Assembly: GCA_903871935.1 (NCBI GenBank)
Contig: CAIQIQ010000081.1
Coordinates: 1-64,000, forward strand
Direction of reading: 5' to 3'
Source: an uncultured Phycisphaerales bacterium
GTDB lineage: Bacteria; Planctomycetota; Phycisphaerae; Tepidisphaerales; Tepidisphaeraceae
Length of the DNA stretch: 64,000 bases
Under the pieces are notes generated by a model. That model was not told the DNA's origin and did not search any database. It worked only from the letters and a program-made list of their open reading frames with translations. A program made the position numbers and the translations under genes. Shown here in pieces: positions 45,437 through 52,826 of this stretch (within the stretch, counting starts at the first letter, position 1; every line of letters starts with the position of its first letter).

Positions 45437-45467
45437 GCGACAGCTCCCTTACGCTTGGACGAACAGC

Positions 45468-45489
45468 CGCCCCGGATTACCCCGGGGCG
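45468..45489 (-). other. Hairpin between rpsT and glyQS
   Basis: CGCCCCGG (45468-45475) and CCGGGGCG (45482-45489) with a six-base loop in the 136-base intercistronic gap. No T-run follows on the minus strand; it could be an RNA-processing or attenuation element. Confidence 0.4.
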
Positions 45490-45572
45490 CGGTGATCTGC
45501 TCTGAAACTCCACGGACCTCCGCTTGCTTGCCAGCGAAAGTGCCGCAGAGAATTGTGCTTGCGGACCGGCGG

Positions 45573-45854
45573 CTAGGCGCTGGCCTTGGCGGCCTTCATG
45601 GCATTGACGCGCTTGGCAGCGCGGCTGCGCTTGCGGGCGGCCGTATTCTTGTGAATCGTGTGCTTGGATGCGACCTTCGCCAGTTTCGACGAGAGTTTGT
45701 TCAACTCCGTCTGTGCCGCACCCAGATCACCAGCGCCGATGGCCGCCGTCAGGGCCTTGCCCTGTACCTTGAGGACGCCCTTACGGACGCGGTTGCGGGC
45801 CTGACGCTTGGCGTTCTGACGAATCCGCTTTTTGGCTGACAGAGAATGTGCCAC
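45573..45854 (-). CDS. rpsT: Ribosomal protein S20
   Basis: 93 residues with GTG start behind GGAGATATAGGAAC. 'AHSLSAKKRIRQNAKRQARNR' is the S20 opening; three long basic helices follow ('AQTELNKLSSKLAKVASKHT') and 'IHKNTAARKRSRAAKRVNAM' near the end. Binds 16S rRNA early in small-subunit assembly. First gene of the leftward operon. The longer frame upstream runs through an inverted repeat and is not translated. Confidence 0.93.
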   Translation of the reverse strand: MAHSLSAKKRIRQNAKRQARNRVRKGVLKVQGKALTAAIGAGDLGAAQTELNKLSSKLAKVASKHTIHKNTAARKRSRAAKRVNAMKAAKASA

Positions 45855-45981
45855 GTTCCTATATCTCCTGCAATCCAGTAATCGACCTGAAACCTTCACG
45901 CCGCTGGCGTGAAGCGAGCAATGTACATTAACAGCACACGCCGGGGTTTGTCCAGACGGCGACCGAGTGCGCGACCTTCGG

Positions 45982-46091
45982 GGTGTGGCCATGTTTTGTG
46001 GCAAGAGCCAGTGGCACGTGCCGACCTCGGCCGTAGCAATGCCGCCGGCGCAGCCGCTTCCTCGTAGATTGCCGCAAAATATGGCCACACC
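45982..46091. repeat. Long imperfect inverted repeat (23-bp arms)
   Basis: Left arm 45982-46004, right arm 46069-46091. The arms are complementary at 21 of 23 positions; both exceptions would be G-U pairs in RNA, so a transcript could form an uninterrupted 23-bp stem with a 64-base loop that contains GGCACGTGCC. Arms start with GGTGTGGCCAT and end with GGCAA. It looks like a small mobile or repeated hairpin element. The flanks 45855-45981 and 46092-46197 show no gene. Confidence 0.65.
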
Positions 46092-46197
46092 GCCCTCGGG
46101 CGTACCCGCTCTTCCGGGAGCCAGGGGGCGAGGCGAAGAGCGAAATGTGGAAAGAGCAAAAGCAGAGGGCGTGAGAGCGAGAGGGGGTGAGGACGGT

Positions 46198-46307
46198 TGT
46201 GGATAAGTAGGTTGCGCAGGTTGTTTTGGGCGACCCAACATGGTGCTATCTGGCGTGTTTACATGGAGTTATGGTTATCTCTCGTGAGGAGATGCGCGTG
46301 TGGATAA
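46198..46307 (-). repeat. Boxed intergenic element, copy 3
   Basis: Minus strand; TGTGGATAA at 46198-46206 and 46299-46307 (101 bp). GTTGCGCAGGTT (46211-46222) follows the first box and GATGCGCG (46291-46298) precedes the second. The centre is shorter and more diverged than in copies 1 and 2, and the GGTACC core is missing. Between rpsT and the zinc-ribbon operon; 46308-46428 has no gene. Confidence 0.68.
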
Positions 46308-46428
46308 GTATGTCGCCGACTCGGGGCGCAGGCAAACATCGGACATGACCACCAAGGACGGGGATCAGGCACAGCTCTTGCTCGCGGTTGAGCCGGAAGG
46401 ATGAGCCCTCAAAGGCTGTGATGCATTC

Positions 46429-46746
46429 CTAGCTGCCGTACGTGTTGAGAGCGACGACCATCCCTGCCAAGCCACCCAGAAGAGTCAATACGAGCGAAAT
46501 CACCACTGCCCAAGGGGATTCGACCCTACGGCGCAAGAAGGTTAAGTGAACGACAAAGAAGATGGCAGGAGTAAGGAACACAAGAACTCCAGCCGGGTAA
46601 AGCCGGAATAGTACCGCAGCGTGAGCAATGCAGATGAGGACCTGAGCAAAGCTAAAGAGAAGTTCATCGGCGATAGCGCCGAGCGTCATTGCGGATGCTG
46701 GGATACGGCTCCGCTGGCTGCGCGATTCATTTTGTACGGGTTTCAT
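46429..46746 (-). CDS. Small membrane protein, last gene of the zinc-ribbon operon
   Basis: 105 residues; ATG at 46746. Three hydrophobic spans ('LLFSFAQVLICIAHAAVLFRL', 'AGVLVFLTPAIFFVVHLTFL', 'WAVVISLVLTLLGGLAGMVVAL'). No zinc ribbon and no known family. It is 43 bases after the preceding operon gene; the ribosome site is poor. Confidence 0.62.
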   Translation of the reverse strand: MKPVQNESRSQRSRIPASAMTLGAIADELLFSFAQVLICIAHAAVLFRLYPAGVLVFLTPAIFFVVHLTFLRRRVESPWAVVISLVLTLLGGLAGMVVALNTYGS

Positions 46747-46789
46747 CAGCAAGCAGTCTACCACGACCGCAAGGCTCAACGTTAGCAGA

Positions 46790-47416
46790 TTACACCTTCC
46801 TATCACAACTTGCCCTCCGAGCAGGAATGGCTGTCCCACATTCTGGGCATCTGTCTTTGCTGGCTCGCAAGTCGTAGCCACACTTACGACAGACACCAGT
46901 TTTCGATCTTGTCGGTCGGATGAGCTGGGTAACGAGAACCAAGCCAGCCGGGATACCCAGCCACAGGTCGGTGATCGAAAAAGCCATCAGGGAGCCCGGA
47001 GAGTCCGGACCGAACCCGTATGTCATTCCCGGCGTCCGCACAGTTACGCAGTGCGCCAAGTACACCTCGGCAAACACGTGCGATGCCAGGATGCCAACCA
47101 CCGCAAGCGGGAAAAACAGCGAAAATCGACTACTCTGATGGCCGTGTGCGAGGCTCCCGCAGAGCCAGATTAATACCAAGTCACTGGCGACCGGTACGAT
47201 CCAAATCCAAATCGTATTCACGTGAAGCCAAAGGGCGACCGCTTTGGCAAGGCCAACAGCGCCCAACGGGAATACCCGAAGTGTTTGAGCATCCGCTTGG
47301 TCCAGAACGTACATTGCGACAACAAAGCCCAAGAGAACAAGGTGGACGCTAATTCCCCAAAACCCAATACGCCACACGAGAAGAATACGAACTGGACTCG
47401 TCTCATTGCCGGCCAT
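46790..47416 (-). CDS. Membrane protein with C-terminal zinc ribbon
   Basis: 208 residues; ATG at 47416 behind GAGGAG and 13 bases inside the preceding gene. Four or five membrane spans ('ISVHLVLLGFVVAMYVL', 'WIWIVPVASDLVLIWLCG', 'LFFPLAVVGILASHVFAEV', 'LWLGIPAGLVLVTQLI') followed by 'CRKCGYDLRASKDRCPECG', two CxxC pairs that form a cytoplasmic zinc ribbon. The same ribbon ends two neighbours and is common in planctomycete membrane proteins. Function unknown. Confidence 0.7.
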   Translation of the reverse strand: MAGNETSPVRILLVWRIGFWGISVHLVLLGFVVAMYVLDQADAQTLRVFPLGAVGLAKAVALWLHVNTIWIWIVPVASDLVLIWLCGSLAHGHQSSRFSLFFPLAVVGILASHVFAEVYLAHCVTVRTPGMTYGFGPDSPGSLMAFSITDLWLGIPAGLVLVTQLIRPTRSKTGVCRKCGYDLRASKDRCPECGTAIPARRASCDRKV

Positions 47417-47999
47417 TGTCGAACTCCTCATGGTGTTCGCTTCCGGCATTGCTTGCCGCTTCAACCGGAATGGCTGTTCCGCATTCTGGGCATCTGTCTT
47501 TGCTGGCACGCAGATCATAGCCGCACGTGTTGCAGCGACCATGCTTAAGACGTGATCGCCACTTCTTCCACACACTCGAACGCGACGTCAGCCATATCGC
47601 AGGCAGAACCGCTGCCGCCAGCGACAACTGCCAGTTTCGTACCCGCAGTCCAAGCCACTCGTCTGCCGGACGGGAATCGACATTGCTCCTCGTCCAGTAA
47701 CGGAAACTCCAGAGCTGGCCAGGAGTGCCGGGATACTCGCGAAACTGAGGCGACACGTAGGGATGTCTGGCCGTACGCGTCGCTGCACTCACGGTCCGAG
47801 TGTACGGTGGCTCGAGTGCGTACACATGCAAGTAGCCAGATTCTGAGAGGACCTCAAGCTTATCGAATCCACCATCCCCCCAATAAGTAGTGAAATCGAC
47901 CGCGTCCACAACCCAGTAGCTCCGCATCCATAGAGCTAGGACGGCAAGCCACAGCAGCAGCGACACCGCCGAGAGGATGTTGAAGAGGCGGCATTTCAT
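47403..47999 (-). CDS. Membrane protein with C-terminal zinc ribbon
   Basis: 198 residues; ATG at 47999, overlapping the previous gene by 4 bases. N-terminal span ('FNILSAVSLLLWLAVLAL'), an outside domain with 'ESGYLHVYALEPPYTRTVS' and 'GTPGQLWSFRYWTRSN', a second span near 140-157, then 'CNTCGYDLRASKDRCPECGTAIP'-type ribbon. The start 'MKCRLFNILSAVSLLL' closely resembles 'MKGRLFTIVSALSLVL' of the next gene: tandem paralogues. Confidence 0.7.
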   Translation of the reverse strand: MKCRLFNILSAVSLLLWLAVLALWMRSYWVVDAVDFTTYWGDGGFDKLEVLSESGYLHVYALEPPYTRTVSAATRTARHPYVSPQFREYPGTPGQLWSFRYWTRSNVDSRPADEWLGLRVRNWQLSLAAAVLPAIWLTSRSSVWKKWRSRLKHGRCNTCGYDLRASKDRCPECGTAIPVEAASNAGSEHHEEFDNGRQ

Positions 48000-48451
48000 C
48001 CCGTTGCCTCTTGTGCGAGTATGGCTGTTCCACATTCCGGGCAACGGTCCTTGCTGGCACGCACATCGTATCCGCAGATGAGGCAGAGACCCGACTCAAG
48101 CCGCCTCGTTTGACGATACCTCGATATGCCATGAAACAAAGACCACGTTACCGGAAGAACCAATGTAGCGGGAACGCTGACATAGAGTGGGATGATTAGA
48201 TACCACCGGTATCTTGTTTCTCCTATCTCCTGCCATGTTGCGTATTTGATGCCACATTCGTACTTCTGGAGGTTGCGCAAGACTCTCTTGGGGAAGAAAT
48301 CACCTGTTCCAATGAAAGTATCCTGCCACTGCTCAACCAAGATCCTCTGAGTCCGGATTGTGAGCGGAGCATGGCGATGATAGAGCGTCACGATTGCCAC
48401 GCACAGCACCAGCGACAATGCCGAGACAATGGTGAAGAGGCGACCTTTCAT
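47996..48451 (-). CDS. Membrane protein with C-terminal zinc ribbon
   Basis: 151 residues; ATG at 48451 behind AGAGGCAAAGG. Span ('LFTIVSALSLVLCVAIVTLY'), outside domain of about 70 residues, span ('IIPLYVSVPATLVLPVTW'), and 'CLICGYDVRASKDRCPECG'. Shorter relative of the preceding entry. Overlaps both neighbours by ATGA, a sign of tight translational coupling. Confidence 0.7.
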   Translation of the reverse strand: MKGRLFTIVSALSLVLCVAIVTLYHRHAPLTIRTQRILVEQWQDTFIGTGDFFPKRVLRNLQKYECGIKYATWQEIGETRYRWYLIIPLYVSVPATLVLPVTWSLFHGISRYRQTRRLESGLCLICGYDVRASKDRCPECGTAILAQEATG

Positions 48452-49320
48452 GCCTTTGCCTCTTGAGTAGATGCCGCCATGCGCTGGTGCGACCTGTTCC
48501 ATCGAACCTTGTAGACAATGCGGTCGCCAAATCGCACACGGCGGGTCTGGCCGCCTTGCGTCCAGTCGAACCCATGGCTCCACCATTCGCCGGGATCGGC
48601 CACCATCACCAGCCGGCCCCGCCGCGGATCGATGCTGACGCTCTTGATGCTCGGCCGGCCGGCGAGCCCGTCGAAGCCGACAAACTCGCAACTATCAACC
48701 TGCATCCGCCAGACGCCGCGAGCCGTGCTGATGATCAGATCGCCGGTTATCGGATCAGGCGTCAGCTCATGAGCCCCCGAATCGGGCAGCGCGATCGTCT
48801 GCAGCGGCCGCCATGGCCCATCTCCTGGCATAGGCATGCGCAACACGGTCGCATCACCCACGGCCCAGATACATCCAAGAACCTGGTCCCATACCACGCC
48901 GTGCCCATGGGGCAGCGCAATGCTGGTCCACTCCGCCCAGGTGCCGGCACCCGCGCCGGCATAACGATAGGCAACCAGGTGATCGGTGCCGATAGAGCCG
49001 GCCGCCACGATGGTTCCATCGGGCAGCAACTCAGCGCTGTGTGCGTTGGCCAGCGGAGCGGCAAACACGACGCAACCCGCCCCGCTCGCATCGACAAGAG
49101 CCACCCCGCCATCTCCGGAGGATGTCACCAACAGAAGCGGCCGACCGCACAGCACGACCGGCTTGACCTCATCGGTAAATCGGAACCACGGCCGCTGGGC
49201 ATCAGCCAGGCCGGCCACAGCGCGGAAGTCGATCGCCGCGGCCCGCCGCAGATGGGGGCCGTCCTGATCCATCTGGAGCGTATACCGTTCCACAATCTCA
49301 TCGCCGCAGGTCCAGAGCAT
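48448..49320 (-). CDS. Beta-propeller protein (DUF6528-like), first operon gene
   Basis: 290 residues; ATG at 49320 directly behind GGAGAGGTGTG. Repeating blade-like strands: 'VMLWTCGDEIVERYTL', 'GRPLLLVTSSGDGGVALVD', 'AHSAELLPDGTIVAAGS', 'HGHGVVWDQVLGCIWAVGD', 'AHELTPDPITGDLIISTARG', 'IKSVSIDPRRGRLVMVADPG'. Resembles planctomycete/Bacteroidetes propellers of the DUF6528 type. No signal peptide with this start; a longer frame from GTG at 49398 exists but lacks a ribosome site. Drives the zinc-ribbon genes downstream, overlapping the first by 4 bases. Confidence 0.72.
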   Translation of the reverse strand: MLWTCGDEIVERYTLQMDQDGPHLRRAAAIDFRAVAGLADAQRPWFRFTDEVKPVVLCGRPLLLVTSSGDGGVALVDASGAGCVVFAAPLANAHSAELLPDGTIVAAGSIGTDHLVAYRYAGAGAGTWAEWTSIALPHGHGVVWDQVLGCIWAVGDATVLRMPMPGDGPWRPLQTIALPDSGAHELTPDPITGDLIISTARGVWRMQVDSCEFVGFDGLAGRPSIKSVSIDPRRGRLVMVADPGEWWSHGFDWTQGGQTRRVRFGDRIVYKVRWNRSHQRMAASTQEAKA

Positions 49321-49439
49321 CACACCTCTCCATGGCAAGGTTTCCCCCAAGGCGGCCGCACGATAACGGTGAACGTCCACTTTTGCGATCGAGATCACGG
49401 TTCAGTGATGCACCGGCTGAGCTGGCCGGACGGTGTGGG

Positions 49440-50051
49440 TTATGCCCGCTGGCGTCTGCGGCGCAAGAACATAGCGCCGCCGGCAGCCACGAGACTCAGG
49501 GCCATCGGTTCGGGAACGGTGCCCTCGCCGAACACGACATCATGGATCGTGGAGTAGTAAGCGCTGCTGTAGCCGGACTCGTCAGACACACGAACCGTGC
49601 AGGTGGCGATAGGGCTGGTGCTGACGAAACCGACAAAGCCCTGCGTGCTGAGTGTCTGCGTCGTGCCATCGTCCAATGTCACAATGACCGGAACATCGAC
49701 GTAGTTGCCGAAGAAATCGGTCGCTCCAGCATGGAGTCCTACAGCGTTAACGGAATTCGGCGAGCCAGCGAAGCTGATGTCGATGCTTGCAGGGAGATTG
49801 CCTGTGGAGAGGGCCCCGACGAGCGAGAAGAGCCCTCCGGTCGATGAAATCGTACCACTGTAGGTTCCGTTTCCGGTGGCGAGGGGATTGGAGGTGTTGA
49901 TGGGATTGCCAAACCCGATGCCGTGCAGTGGTACCGAAGCGCTGCCGGCGCTGAGGGCCGCATTGAACGCCGATTCGTCCAAGATGTACGTCGCCGCTTG
50001 AGCGGCTACCGGAGCCGCCGCGCACACCAGAGCCATCAGCAACTTGCACAT
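49440..50051 (-). CDS. Secreted PEP-CTERM protein
   Basis: 203 residues; ATG at 50051 with AGAGG at good distance. Signal peptide ('CKLLMALVCAAAPVAAQA'), a beta-rich domain with 'GLFSLVGALSTGNLPASIDISF' and 'VPVIVTLDDGTTQTLSTQGFVGF', and the sorting tail 'VPEPMALSLVAAGGAMFLRRRRQRA': P-E-P, hydrophobic span, Arg cluster. An exosortase is expected to process it; none is in the window. Function of the mature part unknown. Confidence 0.85.
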   Translation of the reverse strand: MCKLLMALVCAAAPVAAQAATYILDESAFNAALSAGSASVPLHGIGFGNPINTSNPLATGNGTYSGTISSTGGLFSLVGALSTGNLPASIDISFAGSPNSVNAVGLHAGATDFFGNYVDVPVIVTLDDGTTQTLSTQGFVGFVSTSPIATCTVRVSDESGYSSAYYSTIHDVVFGEGTVPEPMALSLVAAGGAMFLRRRRQRA

Positions 50052-50400
50052 GATCATACCTCTTGATCTTACTGTCTCGTATCCAAAGCCCGACCACGCG
50101 CCAAAATTCCCGCCGCGGCACCGTTGGCAAGCCGACGACGCCGCTGCAGTCTCCTTATCTTACCACCAGCCTCATCCATTACAAGCGGATTATGCCGGCC
50201 ACGGAGAAGGTGATATTCGACATTCTCACCCATTACGTCGCCCGGCCCGCCCGGTGACCTCTCTGCAGACCTCGCCGCCCTCCTGTTGCCCCAATGCTGT
50301 TGGTGCTATGCCCGACAGGCATCATACACTAGACTCCTGCAAACGGGCCCGCGGCGGTCGCAGGCACGGAGTCAGTCGGCATATCCCTGGTAGAGACACG

Positions 50401-50895
50401 ATGGAAACGAGGAGCCCGGGGCCAGCAGCATCGTGCGTATTCTGTCGCATCGTGCGTGGTGAACTGACGCCCAAAGTCCTCGCATTTCGCGACAACCAGA
50501 CCGCGGTGTTCCCCAGCCTCCACCAGCAGCCGCGGAACCGCGGCCATATGCTCGTCGTACCCACCCGACACGTGGCACATATCTATGAGATCGACAGCGA
50601 TCTTGCAGGCCCTTTGATGATGACACTCGCGCGCGTTGCTGCAGCAGTGAAGGCCGTGTGTCGTGCCGATGGCATTTCGATTCGCCAGAACAACGAGCGG
50701 CACGGCGGCCAGGACGTCTTCCACGTCCACTTTCACGTGATCCCCCGCTTCGCAGGCGATGGGTTCACCACCGGCCATGACCGGTTCCCTCTTGGCACGG
50801 CCGAGGTGCCCCTCGAGGAACGCGTAGCCCAGGCAACGAAGTTGTCCGAAGCGCTCCGACTGCCTACGGCGAACATGCCTCGGGCTGCCGGCTAA
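50401..50895 (+). CDS. HIT-family nucleotide hydrolase
   Basis: 164 residues. 'CVFCRIVRGELTPKVLAFRDNQTAVF', 'RNRGHMLVVPTRHVAHIYEID' and the histidine triad 'QDVFHVHFHVIPRF' (H-x-H-x-H) with its catalytic middle His. Cytosolic hydrolase of AMP-linked substrates (HinT/Fhit type). C-terminal extension of about 40 residues. The ATG at 50401 fits the family start; the frame extends upstream without sense. Confidence 0.9.
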   Translation: METRSPGPAASCVFCRIVRGELTPKVLAFRDNQTAVFPSLHQQPRNRGHMLVVPTRHVAHIYEIDSDLAGPLMMTLARVAAAVKAVCRADGISIRQNNERHGGQDVFHVHFHVIPRFAGDGFTTGHDRFPLGTAEVPLEERVAQATKLSEALRLPTANMPRAAG

Positions 50896-51064
50896 CCCAC
50901 GGTTGCTGCCAGCAACTCCGGGTGTCAAAGGGCAAAGGGCGACATTCCACATATGCGCCGATCATATGCCCCGCCGCTGCAGACAACCTCGTCGCCCTCC
51001 CACCCCTGCGACGGCGAGGTACTTGGATTGCAGCGATGCCATTGCCGTTATAGGGTATTGTGCA

Positions 51065-51463
51065 ATGGAAGACCCACACACTTCGTCATTCCAACAGCAC
51101 AATGTGTTGCCCTACGCAGGACCACAACTCGTCCGTTCCACACAGCGGATAGCGATATCGGAAACACGTGGGTTCGGCGTAGCAATGCTCTCGACGATGT
51201 GTGCGTTATACGCAGTCAGATTTCTTGGGGGAGGTATGGCAAGTGTGGTTCGTTACTATGACCAGCGTTATATCTTCCAAGCAAGCCAATACATCGCATT
51301 GGCCGTCCTACTGGTGGGTGCGACAGTTGGCGTGCTAGCGCTGATGATCGCCTGGCGTATGGAGCGTCGCGGCCGGGCGCGATACCTGGTGATTGGCGTA
51401 ATCGCTGGATGCTGGCCAATGCTGGTGGTGTGGGTCAGGGCACACGACATTCTTTTTCGGTAA
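51065..51463 (+). CDS. Hypothetical membrane protein
   Basis: 132 residues with three likely spans ('GVAMLSTMCALYAVRFLGGGM', 'YIALAVLLVGATVGVLALMIAW', 'YLVIGVIAGCWPMLVVWV'). Polar N-terminus, 'MERRGRAR' loop. No family seen, weak ribosome site. A second membrane protein starts six bases after its stop. Confidence 0.6.
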   Translation: MEDPHTSSFQQHNVLPYAGPQLVRSTQRIAISETRGFGVAMLSTMCALYAVRFLGGGMASVVRYYDQRYIFQASQYIALAVLLVGATVGVLALMIAWRMERRGRARYLVIGVIAGCWPMLVVWVRAHDILFR

Positions 51464-51468
51464 CTTGG

Positions 51469-51879
51469 ATGATGAACTCCGTACATAAGTCGGAAGCCGA
51501 GCAAACGCGCGAAGGAGAAATCGGGGCCCGTCGCGAGGCAACGATGTCACCACTGCCGCTCAAGGACGTTCTGCAGTTCTGTTTCTCCTTGGCGGTAACG
51601 TCGGGCGTTCTCTGGTTCGCCTCCCGCGCCTTGTTGGTCATTATGTGGGTCCTTGGTCTTCCCCTGCTCAAGAGCATGGGGCTTCTCCCGTCATCCGGAC
51701 GGGCGGAAAACGCGGTCGCAAGGTTTCTTATTGCGTCGACGCAAGCGGTACTACTTGTGGCCACGCTTATCGTCGGATGGCGGGTGGCCAAGGCCACCAA
51801 GTCCTATTTCGTGTTCTTTGGCGTAGTGGCCGCATGCGCCGGCGCATTTGTGATTGCGCATCTGATAGGCCTTCTGTAA
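51469..51879 (+). CDS. Hypothetical membrane protein
   Basis: 136 residues from ATG 51469; an alternative ATG at 51544, behind CGAGGC, would give 111 residues and has the better ribosome site. Three spans ('VLQFCFSLAVTSGVLWFAS', 'ASTQAVLLVATLIVGWRVA', 'FVFFGVVAACAGAFVIAHLIGLL'). No family recognised. Probably co-transcribed with the gene at 51065. Confidence 0.58.
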   Translation: MMNSVHKSEAEQTREGEIGARREATMSPLPLKDVLQFCFSLAVTSGVLWFASRALLVIMWVLGLPLLKSMGLLPSSGRAENAVARFLIASTQAVLLVATLIVGWRVAKATKSYFVFFGVVAACAGAFVIAHLIGLL

Positions 51880-52181
51880 GCGCAGCGATTGGAGCCGAGA
51901 CGTAGATCTCTGTGAGCAATCCGCATGCCGCGGCTCACCGAAAATAATGCGAATTTTGTTCGCACGCCGTAAACCATTATCAAACCTCAATCTCTCTTTA
52001 TCGAATCTTGCAAGCACTCCCCTATTATGGAGGGACGTGTTTTTCACCCTCTCCTGGCCCCCCGGCCACGCTATTTGACAACCGAATACGCTTCTTGGTC
52101 TCGCTGAGAGGGGATGACCAAAGGGGAACAAAACTGCTTTCGCGTTCCTCCCCGACCGTCCGTGTCTAGAGGAAGATGCAG

Positions 52182-52282
52182 CGCGCGACACTTTTCCATT
52201 TTTAGCGCACTAACTTGCACTCAAACCCTTGTCCCATCAACACTTAACCGCGCGCGACACTGATGCATCTTGCGCGCGACAC
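52182..52282. repeat. Three GCGCGCGACAC words before clpS
   Basis: GCGCGACAC-type words at 52183-52191, 52252-52260 and 52274-52282, two of them preceded by GATGCA. Same word as at 332-340 and 453-461. The stretch 51880-52453 holds no gene; its first part is unusually AT-rich for the window. Confidence 0.45.
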
Positions 52283-52434
52283 GTTCCCGTCCCTCTCCAA
52301 CTCCTGCTCCCATCGCCACTTACACCACGCCCCGGCGCAACAGGATCGCCCAGATCATCCCACTGTCGCGCGCCAAGCACCTCCGTACCGTCACTCATCA
52401 CTCCATCACTCGCCACTCATCGGAGAGCCTTCCT

Positions 52435-52443
52435 TGGTATAAT
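52435..52443 (+). promoter_or_regulatory. Extended -10 promoter of clpS
   Basis: TGGTATAAT is a perfect extended -10 (TGn-TATAAT); no -35 is apparent. Transcription from about 52450 would begin four bases before the ATG at 52454, i.e. a leaderless message. Confidence 0.5.
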
Positions 52444-52453
52444 GCCCTCCCGT

Positions 52454-52816
52454 ATGGCAGATGGCGATTCATCCTCTGTTGCCACGATTGAGCCGGCCAA
52501 GGCGAAACCCGCCGTTAAGCCCCGCCCAACCGTCAAGCCCCGCCATGCCCCGCGCTACAACGTCGTCCTGCTCGATGATGATGACCACACCTACGAGTAC
52601 GTCATCGAGATGCTGGGCAAAGTCTTCGCCTACCCGGTCGAGAAGGCGTTTGGAATGGCCGTAGAAGTTGACACCACCGGCCGGGTGATCGTCTTCACCG
52701 GCATGATGGAGCAGGCGGAGTTCCGCCGCGACCAGATCCGCGCCTACGGCGCCGACTTCCGCATGGCCCGAAGCAAGGGCTCCATGTCCGCGACCATCGA
52801 ACCCGTGGACGACTAA
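52454..52816 (+). CDS. clpS: ClpS-like adaptor protein
   Basis: 120 residues. A Pro/Lys-rich N-terminal tail, then the ClpS core 'YNVVLLDDDDHTYEYVIEMLGKVF' with the D-D-D/H-T region that binds N-degrons, 'KAFGMAVEVDTTGRVIVFTG' and 'EQAEFRRDQIRAYGADFRM'. Delivers N-degron substrates to ClpAP/ClpCP. The N-degron pocket His is not as in E. coli (H-T-Y-E-Y-V in place of D-x-x-T-P-M-E-F-V), so specificity may differ. Converges on murA with a 10-base gap. An ATG at 52442 lies within the promoter -10 and is less likely. Confidence 0.87.
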   Translation: MADGDSSSVATIEPAKAKPAVKPRPTVKPRHAPRYNVVLLDDDDHTYEYVIEMLGKVFAYPVEKAFGMAVEVDTTGRVIVFTGMMEQAEFRRDQIRAYGADFRMARSKGSMSATIEPVDD

Positions 52817-52826
52817 ACATCGCGCG

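Noticed and set aside
45896-46241. Minus-strand frames upstream of rpsT
   Set aside because: They read through the long inverted repeat; only the GTG at 45854 fits S20.
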